Part shown: piece by piece, positions 53,501 to 61,522 of the stretch
How positions within the stretch are numbered: the first letter of the stretch is position 1
Layout: every line of letters starts with the position of its first letter
NCBI GenBank assembly: GCA_009377445.1
Contig: WHUA01000011.1
Location: 83,717 to 147,716, forward strand
Origin: Alphaproteobacteria bacterium
Lineage (GTDB): Bacteria > Pseudomonadota > Alphaproteobacteria > UBA8366
Length of the DNA: 64,000 nt
Direction: 5' to 3'
The notes under the pieces: model-generated
The model's database searches: none
Seen by the model: the letters and a program-made list of their open reading frames with translations, nothing else
Told to the model about the DNA's origin: nothing
Made by a program: the position numbers and the translations under genes

Positions 53501-54480
53501 TGCGGCTCGAAGTGCGCTCGGAAATCTGGCCGCTGGCCTCCGCCTTCACGATTTCCCGGGGCTCGCGGACCGAGACCGAGGTCGTGGTCGCAACCCTTAC
53601 CGAAGGCGACAAGGCCGGGCGCGGCGAATGCATGGCGAACCCACGCTACGGCGAGTCGCAGCAGGCTGTCGCCGCCGCGCTCGAAGCCCTCGCCCCGGAC
53701 ATCGCGAGCGGCCGGCTCGACCACGCAGGGCTGCAGCGCGCCCTGCCGGCGGGCGCCGCGCGCAATGCGCTCGACTGCGCCTTCTGGGATATCGAGGCGA
53801 AGCGAGCGGGAAAGCGGGTATGGGAGATTGCCGGCCTGGACCCGCCGCGGCCGGTGGAGACGGCGTACACCATCGGTCTCGACACGCCGGACATGATGGG
53901 CGCAAAAGCGCGTGCGAACGCGTACCGTCCGCTCCTCAAGGTCAAGCTGGCCGGTGCGGAGGACCTGGAGCGTGTCGCCGCCGTACGCAAAAACGCGCCG
54001 CAGTCGCGCCTGATCGTCGATGCGAACGAGGGATGGCGGCCCGACCAGGTCGCGCCGCTGTCCGAGGCGCTGCGGAAACTGCATGTGCAGTTGATCGAGC
54101 AGCCGCTGCCGGCCGGCCAGGACGGGGCGCTTGCCGAAACCGGACGGCCGATCCCGATCTGCGCCGACGAGTCCTGCCATACGCGTGCGGACCTCGACCG
54201 GCTGTCGGGCATCTACGACGCGGTCAACATCAAGCTGGACAAAGCGGGCGGCCTGACCGAAGCGCTTCTGCTGCGCGACGCTGCGCTGGGCCGCGGCCTC
54301 GGCGTCATGGTCGGCTGCATGGTTTCGACCTCCCTGGCCATGGCGCCGGCGGTGCTGGTTGCGCAAGGCGCGGCCTTCGCCGATCTCGACGGTCCCCTGT
54401 TGCTCGCGCGGGACCGTTCGTCGGCGCTGCGCTACGACGGCAGCATCGTCCACCCGCCGGAGCCGCAGCTCTGGGGCTGA
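53500..54480 (+). CDS. dipeptide epimerase (L-Ala-D/L-Glu epimerase type)
   Basis: A 326-residue enolase-superfamily enzyme of the muconate-lactonizing group. The KxK acid/base pair is in LLKVKLAG, Mg2+ ligands are in IVDANEGW, LIEQPLP and ICADES, and the second Lys is in NIKLDKAGG. These fit Ala-Glu epimerases that recycle murein peptides. The ATG at 53500 shares a base with the flippase-like gene's stop, so the two are coupled. A lytic transglycosylase gene is convergent next door, which fits a cell-wall recycling theme. Confidence 0.9.
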   Translation: MRLEVRSEIWPLASAFTISRGSRTETEVVVATLTEGDKAGRGECMANPRYGESQQAVAAALEALAPDIASGRLDHAGLQRALPAGAARNALDCAFWDIEAKRAGKRVWEIAGLDPPRPVETAYTIGLDTPDMMGAKARANAYRPLLKVKLAGAEDLERVAAVRKNAPQSRLIVDANEGWRPDQVAPLSEALRKLHVQLIEQPLPAGQDGALAETGRPIPICADESCHTRADLDRLSGIYDAVNIKLDKAGGLTEALLLRDAALGRGLGVMVGCMVSTSLAMAPAVLVAQGAAFADLDGPLLLARDRSSALRYDGSIVHPPEPQLWG

Positions 54481-54550
54481 ACCGCGGTCTGCACGCGTGC
54501 TCCGTGCGTACGGCAGGGCAGCGATCGATTTCTACCGGATTCCCACGCCG

Positions 54551-55411
54551 CTACGGTCGTATGTGCCGGGCCGCGCCGCCGAATGCCCAGGCGCGCGCCA
54601 TGCTCTGCACCCTGAGCTGCGCCCGCGCGTCGCGCGGCGGCCAGGAGGCTATGAACTGCGGTACGCCGGCGTCTTCGTCCGCAGCCTCGGCGGCCTTAAC
54701 CCGACGCTGCTGGCGCTGAAAGGCGCCGAGCTTGGCGCGGTGGTCGCGCTCGATCCGCTTGCCCAGCCGGCGCATGCGGGCAGGGTCGGTCCGCGCGCCG
54801 GGCTTGTCCGTCTCAGCGGCGGCGGTTCGCCAGGCGGCGTACACCTTCTGCTGATACGGGATTCGGCGGTCCGGGGTCGAGGAGTGATAGTGCTGCACCG
54901 CCCGCCGCCAAGAGCCGTGGTCCCGCTTGAGGTCGGTCAGAAACTTGGCCCCGTAGGCGGCGTTGCGTTCCGGATCGAAGGCCTCGTCCAGCGATGCGAA
55001 GGCTTTCGGGTGATAGTGCAGGTTCACCTGCATGCAGCCGACGTCGATACTGGTGACGCCCTGCGCCTGCAGGCGGCGGACGGCGGCAATGGCTGCCGCC
55101 TTGGTGGGAAAGAAGCGTCCCTTGCCTTCCGCGGTGACCGTCCAGGGCCAGGCGGCGCCCTTGCCGGAACCGGCGTCCCACCGGCTCGATTCGATCAGGG
55201 ATATCGCGGTGAGAAGCCGTTTCGGAATGCCGCTCCGGGATTCCTGCTCGGCGACCGCCGCGGCGCATAAATCCTTGCTTGCCGGGCCGGGCCGCTCGAT
55301 TGCGGCGTGCGTCGCGGCGGGAATTGCCGCCAGCGCGCCAACGGCTGCGGCGACCGCCAGGACGGCGGCAGCGGCGGTCGGAACCCGCCGCGCGCCCGGT
55401 CGATGAATCAT
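54551..55411 (-). CDS. SLT-type lytic transglycosylase domain protein
   Basis: A 286-residue secreted muramidase-like protein. The N-terminus has a hydrophobic Ala-rich export segment (about residues 12-36). The SLT fold is seen from residue 45 to 200: the catalytic Glu in AISLIESSRW, GCMQVNLHYHP and NAAYGAKFLTDL, then RAVQHYHSSTPDRRIPYQQKVYAAW. A basic C-terminal region of about 80 residues follows. It likely cleaves peptidoglycan in the periplasm, possibly to open space for an assembly. Confidence 0.83.
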   Translation of the reverse strand: MIHRPGARRVPTAAAAVLAVAAAVGALAAIPAATHAAIERPGPASKDLCAAAVAEQESRSGIPKRLLTAISLIESSRWDAGSGKGAAWPWTVTAEGKGRFFPTKAAAIAAVRRLQAQGVTSIDVGCMQVNLHYHPKAFASLDEAFDPERNAAYGAKFLTDLKRDHGSWRRAVQHYHSSTPDRRIPYQQKVYAAWRTAAAETDKPGARTDPARMRRLGKRIERDHRAKLGAFQRQQRRVKAAEAADEDAGVPQFIASWPPRDARAQLRVQSMARAWAFGGAARHIRP

Positions 55412-55488
55412 GCGGGAATCTCCCCTTCAGGCCAACTGCGCCAACCTGCATACGCAAGCGGCGTGCCAGCGGGGCGGGCGCGCCGTAC

Positions 55489-56016
55489 CTAGCCGGGCTT
55501 GTTCCGGTCGCCGTCGCCGAGCGCCCGCTGCATCACCACGACATCGACCCATCGCCCGTGCTTGAACCCGACGGCGGGCAGATGCCCCACCTCCCGGAAA
55601 CCCAGGCTGCGATGCAGGCCGGTCGAGCCGTGATTGTCGCGGTCGCCGATGACGGCGAGCATCTGGCGGTACCCGAGTGCGGTGCAGCGGTCGATCAGCG
55701 CGGAGAGCAGCCGCCGGCCGCAGCCGCGGCGCACGCTTGCGGGCGCGACGTATACCGAATCCTCTACCGAATAGCGGTAGGCAGGCCGCGGCCGGTAGAG
55801 GCCGGCGTAGGCGAACCCGGCGACCGCGCCCCCGGCGGCGCAGACGAGATAGGGCAGCCCCGCTTCGGCGATCGCCTGGCGGCGCCGGATCATTTCGTCC
55901 AGGCTCGGCGGCGTTTCCTCGAACGAGCCGAGGCCGTGCGTCACATGATGCGCGTAGATCGCCTGGATCGCCGGCAAATCCCCCGGCTCGGCGCCCCGCA
56001 CAGCAAGGTCGGGCAT
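55489..56016 (-). CDS. GNAT family N-acetyltransferase (phosphinothricin acetyltransferase-like)
   Basis: A 175-residue GNAT enzyme close to the Pat/MnaT group. IQAIYAHHVTHGLGSFEETPPS, the GFAYAGLYRPRPAYRYSVEDSVYV strand pair, RRGCGRRLLSALID for acetyl-CoA, and HRSLGFREVGHLP near the end are typical. It acetylates a small amine, probably an amino acid analogue such as methionine sulfoximine or phosphinothricin. It is divergent from the cpdR-like gene with a 218-bp gap. Confidence 0.88.
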   Translation of the reverse strand: MPDLAVRGAEPGDLPAIQAIYAHHVTHGLGSFEETPPSLDEMIRRRQAIAEAGLPYLVCAAGGAVAGFAYAGLYRPRPAYRYSVEDSVYVAPASVRRGCGRRLLSALIDRCTALGYRQMLAVIGDRDNHGSTGLHRSLGFREVGHLPAVGFKHGRWVDVVVMQRALGDGDRNKPG

Positions 56017-56234
56017 GGCTTGGTTTCCCTCCTCGATCGGTCAGAATCTCGTCCCTCGAGCCGGCCGCGCGGGTTGCCCGCGACCGGGAAATCCGTTGGT
56101 TTTCCGCGTTTACCCTTTGGAAAGGTGGGAAGGGATAAAACTGGAAAGCCAGCCGATCCGGTGGCCGTCACGGCGCCGGCCTCGTGCTGCGGTCGCCAGG
56201 TAAACACGGCCCAACCCAAGCAGGAGCGTTGCCC

Positions 56235-56630
56235 TTGATTGCCAGCGCCGAGCATATGGTCGCACGCGAAACGCCGCAAATCCTTATCGTCGAGGACGAT
56301 GAGGCGATGCGCGAGTTTCTCTGCCAGGCCATCTCCCGCTCCGGCTATTATGTCGAGGCCGTTCCCGACGGCGCCGAGGCGCTGCGCCGGGTCGAGGAGA
56401 GCCATTTCGACCTGCTGCTGACCGACATCCGCATGCCCGGCCTCGACGGCCTCGAACTCGCGCGCCAGGCGCGCAGGCGGTATCCGGGGCTGAACGTGCT
56501 GCTGGTCACCGCCTATGTGCAGGACGCGCTCGGCGCGACCGATCTCGACGGCACGGGCATCCAGGTTCTGTCGAAGCCCTTCAACCTCAACGAGCTGATC
56601 AGGCGGGTCGAAACCTTCCTGCCGCAGTGA
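56235..56630 (+). CDS. cpdR: CpdR-like single-domain response regulator
   Basis: A 131-residue receiver with no output domain. The acidic pair is in LIVEDDEAMREF, the phosphorylated Asp in LLLTDIRMPGLDG, Thr in LLVTAY and Lys in LSKPFN. Size and layout match alphaproteobacterial CpdR, which controls ClpXP proteolysis. I start at TTG 56235 because AGGAG lies 8 nt upstream; ATG at 56256 is the alternative and would cut seven residues. Phosphorylation by a hybrid kinase such as CckA is expected but not in the window. Confidence 0.82.
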   Translation: MIASAEHMVARETPQILIVEDDEAMREFLCQAISRSGYYVEAVPDGAEALRRVEESHFDLLLTDIRMPGLDGLELARQARRRYPGLNVLLVTAYVQDALGATDLDGTGIQVLSKPFNLNELIRRVETFLPQ

Positions 56631-56737
56631 GCCGCCGGGCCGCAGCAAGGGGTTGCCATTCCCGCGAGTTTGATGGTAATCCCCATCGCCCGGGCGCCGG
56701 ATACCTTCCTGCGCCCGAAACCGCCGGTAAGGCAGGC

Positions 56738-56812
56738 GGGCGCGTAGCTCAGCGGGAGAGCACTACGTTGACATCGTAGGGGTCGCAAGTTCAATCCTTG
56801 CCGCGCCCACCA
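56738..56812 (+). tRNA. tRNA-Val (anticodon GAC)
   Basis: A complete cloverleaf: perfect GGGCGCG/CGCGCCC acceptor stem, D arm GCTC/GAGC, anticodon stem CTACG/CGTAG with loop TTGACAT (anticodon GAC), T arm GCAAG/CTTGC and encoded CCA. All stems pair. Confidence 0.97.
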
Positions 56813-56879
56813 TTTAAACCTCTGAACTGCAAACATATCTTTTATTCGCTCGCGCCCTCACCGGAGGAGCCGGCGGATT

Positions 56880-56901
56880 AGGGCACCTATAGGGCACCTA
56901 T
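56880..56901 (+). repeat. 11-bp tandem direct repeat downstream of tRNA-Val
   Basis: AGGGCACCTAT twice without spacer. It lies between tRNA-Val and the damaged initiator tRNA, in about 260 bp that hold no gene. It may be an integrase arm-type site or a fragment of an older island. Confidence 0.55.
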
Positions 56902-56973
56902 CGACGCAGTTTCGGCGCATGAAAGTCCCCGCTCAATCTCTGGCCACTCGGTATGTTTCCATCGCCTAGGTCC

Positions 56974-56990
56974 CTCGTCAGGCTCATAAC
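56974..56990 (+). repeat. 17-bp copy of the initiator-tRNA anticodon arm
   Basis: CTCGTCAGGCTCATAAC is identical to 57097-57113, the anticodon-arm segment of the initiator tRNA, 123 bp further on. Flanking sequence is different. This is the pattern left by integrase crossover in a tRNA, so it is a candidate att remnant. Confidence 0.6.
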
Positions 56991-57073
56991 TGTTAAGAAA
57001 GCTCCGGCGAGCGCAGCGAGACATAGCCTAATTAGACCCCCGTGAAAACGGAGGCCCAAGCACAGATCACAGA

Positions 57074-57150
57074 CGCGGGGTGGAGCAGCTCGGTAGCTCG
57101 TCAGGCTCATAACCTGAAGATCGCAGGTTCAAATCCTGCCAATGCAACCA
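57074..57150 (+). tRNA. initiator tRNA-Met (CAT) with mismatched acceptor stem
   Basis: Body sequence is that of tRNA-fMet: CGCGGGGTGGAGCAGCTCGG, anticodon stem TCAGG/CCTGA around CTCATAA, T arm GCAGG/CCTGC and CCA end. The first pair C-A is normal for initiators. But the 3' acceptor strand is CAATGCA, so positions 5-68 and 6-67 are G-A mismatches and 4-69 is G-T, instead of matching CCCCGCA. The 3' half may come from an inserted island. It may not be a working tRNA. Confidence 0.75.
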
Positions 57151-57160
57151 ATGAAATCAA

Positions 57161-57191
57161 GAGGTTAAGCGAAAGCTTGACCTCTTTTTTT
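57161..57191 (+). terminator. intrinsic terminator after the initiator tRNA
   Basis: GAGGTTAAGC (57161-57170) pairs with GCTTGACCTC (57175-57184, one wobble) around GAAA, followed by seven T residues. It ends tRNA transcription before the integrase gene. Confidence 0.85.
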
Positions 57192-57198
57192 ATGCATT

Positions 57199-57244
57199 TT
57201 ACAGTGACTCATTCGTTACACATTCGGACACATATTCACTGTAA
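57199..57244. promoter_or_regulatory. 9-bp inverted repeat in the integrase leader
   Basis: TTACAGTGA (57199-57207) and TCACTGTAA (57236-57244) flank 28 bp holding two CATTCG copies. It ends 11 bp before the integrase ATG. Candidate operator or integrase/excisionase binding site; no promoter boxes are clear. Confidence 0.45.
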
Positions 57245-57255
57245 GGGAATTTCAC

Positions 57256-58491
57256 ATGCCGACTCACAAGCTCATGGGCGGCAAACTCAATCTCTACAAG
57301 CGCGAAAACAGCCGATTCTGGCAGTGCTCGACCTTTCTCGAAGGCAGGAACCGCCGCACCAGCACGAAGGAAGAAAGCCTCGCCCAGGCCAAGGAGTTTG
57401 CCGAAGACTGGTATCTCGAACTACGCGCCAAGGCGCGCGCCGGTACATTGAAGACCGGCAAGACCTTCGCCCAAGCCGCGACGGTGTTCGAAAAGGAATA
57501 TGAGGCGTCCACCCGTGGACACCGCAGCCCCAAATGGGTGCAGGGCCACAAGGACCGCATCCGTCTCCACCTGATGCCGTATTTCGGCAACAAGGTCCTC
57601 TCCGGAATCACGGAAGGTGCGATCCAGGAATATCGCGTACACCGGATGACCGAACCGGAAGACTGGAACGAAGAAGAGCAGGGCCGCCCGTGGAAGCCAC
57701 CGGCCCGCAATACCATCCATAACGAAGTCGTCACGTTGAGCATGGTTCTCAAGACGGCGAAACGTCATGGCTGGCTGGAGACCCTGCCCGATACGTCCGA
57801 TCCCTACCGGCGGCAAAGCAAGGTGGAACACCGGCCGTGGTTCACGCCGAAGGAGTACAAGCAGCTCTACGAGGCGACCCGGCAGAACGCCGCCGAGCTG
57901 AAAAAGAAACGCTATAAATGGCATGCCGAGCAGCTGCATGACTTCGTGTTGTTCATGGCGAATACCGGTCTGCGCCCCGATGAGGTCAAACAACTGGAAT
58001 TCCGTGACGTGGAGATCGTCACGGACGAGTGGAGCGGTGATCGCATCCTCGAAATCGAGGTGCGCGGCAAGCGCGGCGTCGGCTATTGCAAAAGCATGCC
58101 GGGCGCGGTGCGCCCGTTCGAGCGTTTGCGCGACCGGGAACGGCCCGTCGATCCGGACTCAGACGAGAGCGATACGGACGGGGTCCGGACAGCGCCGCCG
58201 GAGCCGACCGACCTTTTGTTTCCGAGCGAATACCAGAAGATGTTCAATCGCGTCCTGACGGACGCCAAGCTGAAATTCGACCGCAACGGCAAGGCCCGCA
58301 CGGCCTACAGCCTGCGTCACAGCTATATCTGTTTCCGCCTTCTTGAAGGTGCCGACATCTATCAGGTCGCCAAGAACTGCCGCACCAGCGTCGAGATGAT
58401 CGAGAAGCATTACGCGGCGCACCTGAAGGATATGATCGACACGTCCCTCGTCAATGTCCGGCGCGAGAGAGACGCGCAGGGATCAGGATAA
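57256..58491 (+). CDS. tyrosine-type site-specific integrase
   Basis: A 411-residue tyrosine recombinase. An N-terminal arm-binding region (GGKLNLYKRENSRFWQCSTF) is followed by a core-binding SAM-like domain and a catalytic domain from about residue 190. The first catalytic Arg is in TGLRPDEVKQ, box II is YSLRHSY (Tyr in place of the usual first His), and the nucleophile Tyr is in IEKHYAAH. It sits 106 bp after the initiator tRNA, the expected place for an integrase that uses that tRNA as attB. The ORF is intact. Confidence 0.93.
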   Translation: MPTHKLMGGKLNLYKRENSRFWQCSTFLEGRNRRTSTKEESLAQAKEFAEDWYLELRAKARAGTLKTGKTFAQAATVFEKEYEASTRGHRSPKWVQGHKDRIRLHLMPYFGNKVLSGITEGAIQEYRVHRMTEPEDWNEEEQGRPWKPPARNTIHNEVVTLSMVLKTAKRHGWLETLPDTSDPYRRQSKVEHRPWFTPKEYKQLYEATRQNAAELKKKRYKWHAEQLHDFVLFMANTGLRPDEVKQLEFRDVEIVTDEWSGDRILEIEVRGKRGVGYCKSMPGAVRPFERLRDRERPVDPDSDESDTDGVRTAPPEPTDLLFPSEYQKMFNRVLTDAKLKFDRNGKARTAYSLRHSYICFRLLEGADIYQVAKNCRTSVEMIEKHYAAHLKDMIDTSLVNVRRERDAQGSG

Positions 58492-58802
58492 ACAGGAAGA
58501 CGATTCCGGCAGAAGGCCGGAGGCTTAACGCCCTTTCACCCCGTCAGGCTCGGAAGGCAGCTTCGAAGAGCCGTCAGGGCCAGCCCGTGGGGCATCAATG
58601 GCCCTGGACGGGACGAAGGCCGCCGCTGTCGCCATCGTCAGGAACCGGACGATATGCGGCGCGCCGCCCATGTCTGGCTGAGAGGGCAGCCGTTCAGCCG
58701 GACGGGAAAAGCCAAGACTTCGATCAGCGAAGAAGCGGCAGGATCAGGTCGCGTGTTCGCGGGCCACGCAACTCTCAACAACAAGCACAACAGGGAGAGT
58801 GC
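58492..58802. other. 311 bp without a recognisable gene
   Basis: Between the integrase and the mini-integrase ORF. It contains GC-rich short repeats such as CCGGCAGAAGGCCGG and several TCAGG-type direct matches, but no conserved protein frame and no clear promoter. GGGAGAG at the end is the ribosome site of the next ORF. Confidence 0.6.
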
Positions 58803-58991
58803 ATGACGATACACAGGATACTCGACGACAAGGTGCGTCTCTATCGCCGCGCCGAAGGCGGTAGCTGGCATTGCTCGACCTTTATTGACGGCAAGGAATA
58901 CCGCAAGACGACGAAACGCAAGGACCTCGCAGCGGCGAAGGAATTCGCCGTCGCATGGTACATGTGCGCAGCCTGTAAGAACGGAGGCTGA
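58803..58991 (+). CDS. 62-residue protein similar to the integrase N-terminal arm-binding region
   Basis: DKVRLYRRAEGGSWHCSTF aligns with GKLNLYKRENSRFWQCSTF of the integrase 1.5 kb upstream, and KRKDLAAAKEFAVAWYM aligns with KEESLAQAKEFAEDWYL. Nothing of the core or catalytic domain follows. GGGAGAG precedes the ATG and a stop ends it cleanly 3 bp before the restriction helicase gene. It is either a stump of a second integrase or a stand-alone arm-binding protein acting like an excisionase. Confidence 0.6.
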   Translation: MTIHRILDDKVRLYRRAEGGSWHCSTFIDGKEYRKTTKRKDLAAAKEFAVAWYMCAACKNGG

Positions 58992-58994
58992 GCG

Positions 58995-60146
58995 ATGAAA
59001 CTGCACTTCGAAGACAATCTCGATTATCAGCAAGCGGCCATTGAGTCGGTTTCGGCCCTGTTCAAAGGGCAGGAAATCAACCGTACAGAATTCACCGTTA
59101 CTTTCCGTTCCGGCGATGACCGGCAAGGCTCTTTCGGCGTAACCGAGAGTGAGCTTGGCATCGGCAACAAGCTGGAGCTTTTGGACGATGAAATCCTGGA
59201 GAACCTGCGGGACATCCAGCTCCGGAACGGCCTTCGCCCCACGGAATCGCTGACCACCGGCGACTTCACGGTCGAAATGGAGACCGGTACGGGCAAGACC
59301 TACGTGTACCTGCGGACGATCTTCGAGCTGAACAAGCGGTACGGCTTCACGAAGTTCGTGATCGTCGTGCCGTCCGTTGCGATCAAGGAAGGGACGTACA
59401 AGACCCTTCAGATCACCCGCGAGCACTTCGAGAACCTCTACCCGATGGCGAAGGGCTACGAGTATTTCCAATACGACTCGACCAAGCCCGGCACCGTCCG
59501 CAATTTCGCCACAAGCCCGAACATCCAGATCATGGTCGTGACGGTCGGGGCGATCAACAAGAAGGACGTGAACAACCTCTACAAAGAGAGCGAGAAGACC
59601 GGCGGCGAGAAGCCCATTGATCTTGTTCGTGCGACTAATCCCATCATCATCGTGGACGAGCCGCAAAGCGTGGACGGCGGCATGACCGGACGCGGCAAGG
59701 AAGCGCTTGAGGCGATGAACCCGCTTTGCACGCTGCGCTATTCCGCGACGCATGTGGACAAGCACCATATGGTCTATCGACTTGACGCCGTGGACGCCTA
59801 TGAGCGCGAGCTTGTGAAACAGATCGAAGTGGCCTCGCTCGAAGTCGAGGGCGGCCACAACAAGCCCTACGTGAAGCTGATTTCGACCGAGAACAAGCGC
59901 GGCTCCATTACGGCCAAGATTGAGGCCGATATCATGAGCGGCGGCAAGGTCAAACGGCAGATTTTCACGGTCGAAGACGGGGATGATCTAGAGCAGGAAA
60001 CAGGCCGCGAACTCTATGCGAACTTCCGCATCGGCACGATTACGGTCGGTAATGACAACCAGTCGATGGAGCTGAGCATGCCGGGCGGCGAAGCGGAAAC
60101 GCCGGACGGGATTGTCCGCATACCCTTGCCCTCGATAAAGCGATGA
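58995..60146 (+). pseudogene. type III restriction endonuclease helicase subunit (Res), C-terminally truncated
   Basis: A 383-codon frame whose first 360 residues or so match Res subunits of type III restriction enzymes, which are normally near 1000 residues. Walker A is METGTGKTYV, motif II is IIVDEPQSV and motif III is YSATH. Helicase domain 2 and the PD-(D/E)XK nuclease are absent. Similarity appears to end near 60085, after MELSMPGG, and the last 20 residues come from antisense of the MBL fragment. No modification (mod) gene is visible. It cannot be a working restriction enzyme. Confidence 0.8.
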
Positions 60147-60511
60147 CGCGCCTCGGCGCGTAACGTGCGCGCTTGCCCTTCAACGCCAACCTCGAGGACC
60201 GCTGCGGCCGGAACCCAAAGAGTCTTGATGCGGATGCGATCACCGCCCTGATATTTTTCCGCATGATCCAGTTCGAAAATCTCCGTCGCCCGCTTGGTAT
60301 GGTCGGTATCGAGGTGCGTGAACGCAACGACATCGATTTCCGTGTCGTCACCCAAGCAGTCGCGCAGTTCCTTTTCAAGATCGCAGCGTTTGTCCTCGGG
60401 ATCATCACGATCGCCCATGTCTGCGAAGTCGAATACGGCCCGGCGACCATTCTCGAGTTCGATCAGGCAACAGTCAGCATTGCCAATTGGGAAAAAGCGA
60501 ACGGTGTGCAT
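60100..60511 (-). pseudogene. MBL-fold hydrolase fragment (ComEC/Rec2-like), truncated
   Basis: From ATG 60511, VRFFPIGNADCCLIELENGRRAVFDF and the metal motif FTHLDTDH are the N-terminus of a beta-lactamase-fold hydrolase seen beside phage-defence genes. About 130 residues remain; the reading frame then runs into antisense of the Res gene and stops at 60014. The 3' end of this gene and that of Res meet tail to tail, so both were cut by one rearrangement. Only the first metal motif is kept, so it is inactive. Confidence 0.7.
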
Positions 60512-60886
60512 CTGTCCCCCAGCTCTTATATCAAACGCCTCATTGGCGGCAAGAACATATCATGAACCCACCTTAGAGTCTCGCCAGAATTGAATTCCCG
60601 CTTCCGGGTTCAATCTCATCGTGGCTGATTGCAGGAGGCGCATCCGTGTGGTTCGCACTGACCACGTAAATTATTGCAGGCCTAAGGGCTCCGCCCTCGC
60701 GCGCGCAAGGGTCCGCTGACGCTCGGCCGGGACGGTCTCCCCAGCCTTCCTCCGCCTGCGGCTCCGTGCAAGCCGGGAGATCCCCCTCCGCCCCGGCCGC
60801 CCTTGCCCTTGCTACCCCGGTCTTGCCGACGGGCAGGGGTGCAGCGCAGCGCTGCGCTGTTACCACAAGCCCATAGGAGAACCGTT
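60512..60886. other. 375-bp intergenic region, parB leader with an 18-bp palindrome
   Basis: No convincing gene. The left part holds the divergent start of the MBL fragment. The right part is very GC-rich, with GGGCTCCGCCC and a perfect palindrome CAGCGCAGCGCTGCGCTG (60842-60859), 27 bp before the ParB-like ATG, which could be an operator. TAGGAGAA is the ribosome site. Confidence 0.5.
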
Positions 60887-61522
60887 ATGACGAACATCGA
60901 CACCACCACCATCATCCGCGACGTGCCGCTGTCGAAGCTGGTGCCGTCGGAGAAGAACGTCCGCCGCACCGGCCGCGAGACCGGCATCGAGGAAATGGCA
61001 GCGAGCATCGCTGCGCACGGGCTGTTGCAGAGCCTCAGCGTCCGGCCCGCGCTGGACGAGGCGGGCGCAGAAACCGATAAGTATGCCGTTAGCGGTGGCG
61101 GGCGGCGGCTCACCGCCTTGAAACTGCTGGCGAAGCGCAAGCGGATCGCCAAGAGCTATGCCGTTCCCTGCATCGTCAATGACGGTGACGAGCAGGAAGT
61201 CAGCCTTGCCGAGAACGTGGTCCGCGAGAACCTGCATCCCGCCGACCAGTTTGAGGCGTTCAAGCGGCTGGCCGACGAGCAGGGTTTCGGCGCGGAAGAG
61301 ATCGCGGCGCGGTTCGGCGTCACCGCCCATGTGGTGCGCCAGCGGCTGCGTCTCGGCGCAGTCAGCCCAAAGCTGATGCTGGTCTATCGCGCCGGTGGCC
61401 TGACGCTGGACCAGTTGATGGCCTTCGCCATCACCGAGGATCACGCCCGGCAGGAGCAGGTCTACGACAACCTGTCCTGGAACAAGGAGCCCGCCATCAT
61501 CCGCCGCGCAGTGATGGATATC
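60887..61522 (+). pseudogene. ParB/RepB-like partition or nuclease-domain protein, truncated by IS3 DNA
   Basis: From ATG 60887 about 210 residues match the N-terminus of the large ParB-like proteins (near 700 residues) found on plasmids and integrative elements. ENVVRENLHPADQFEAFKRL is the ParB box II region, and GAEEIAARFGVTAHVVRQRL is the DNA-binding helix-turn-helix. Similarity stops after EPAIIRRAVMD, where IS3 transposase sequence begins; the frame reads on to a stop at 61582. The C-terminal domains are missing, so it is not a working partition protein. Confidence 0.75.

Noticed and set aside
58995..60146. A working type III restriction-modification system
   Set aside because: Only helicase domain 1 remains and no mod gene is present.
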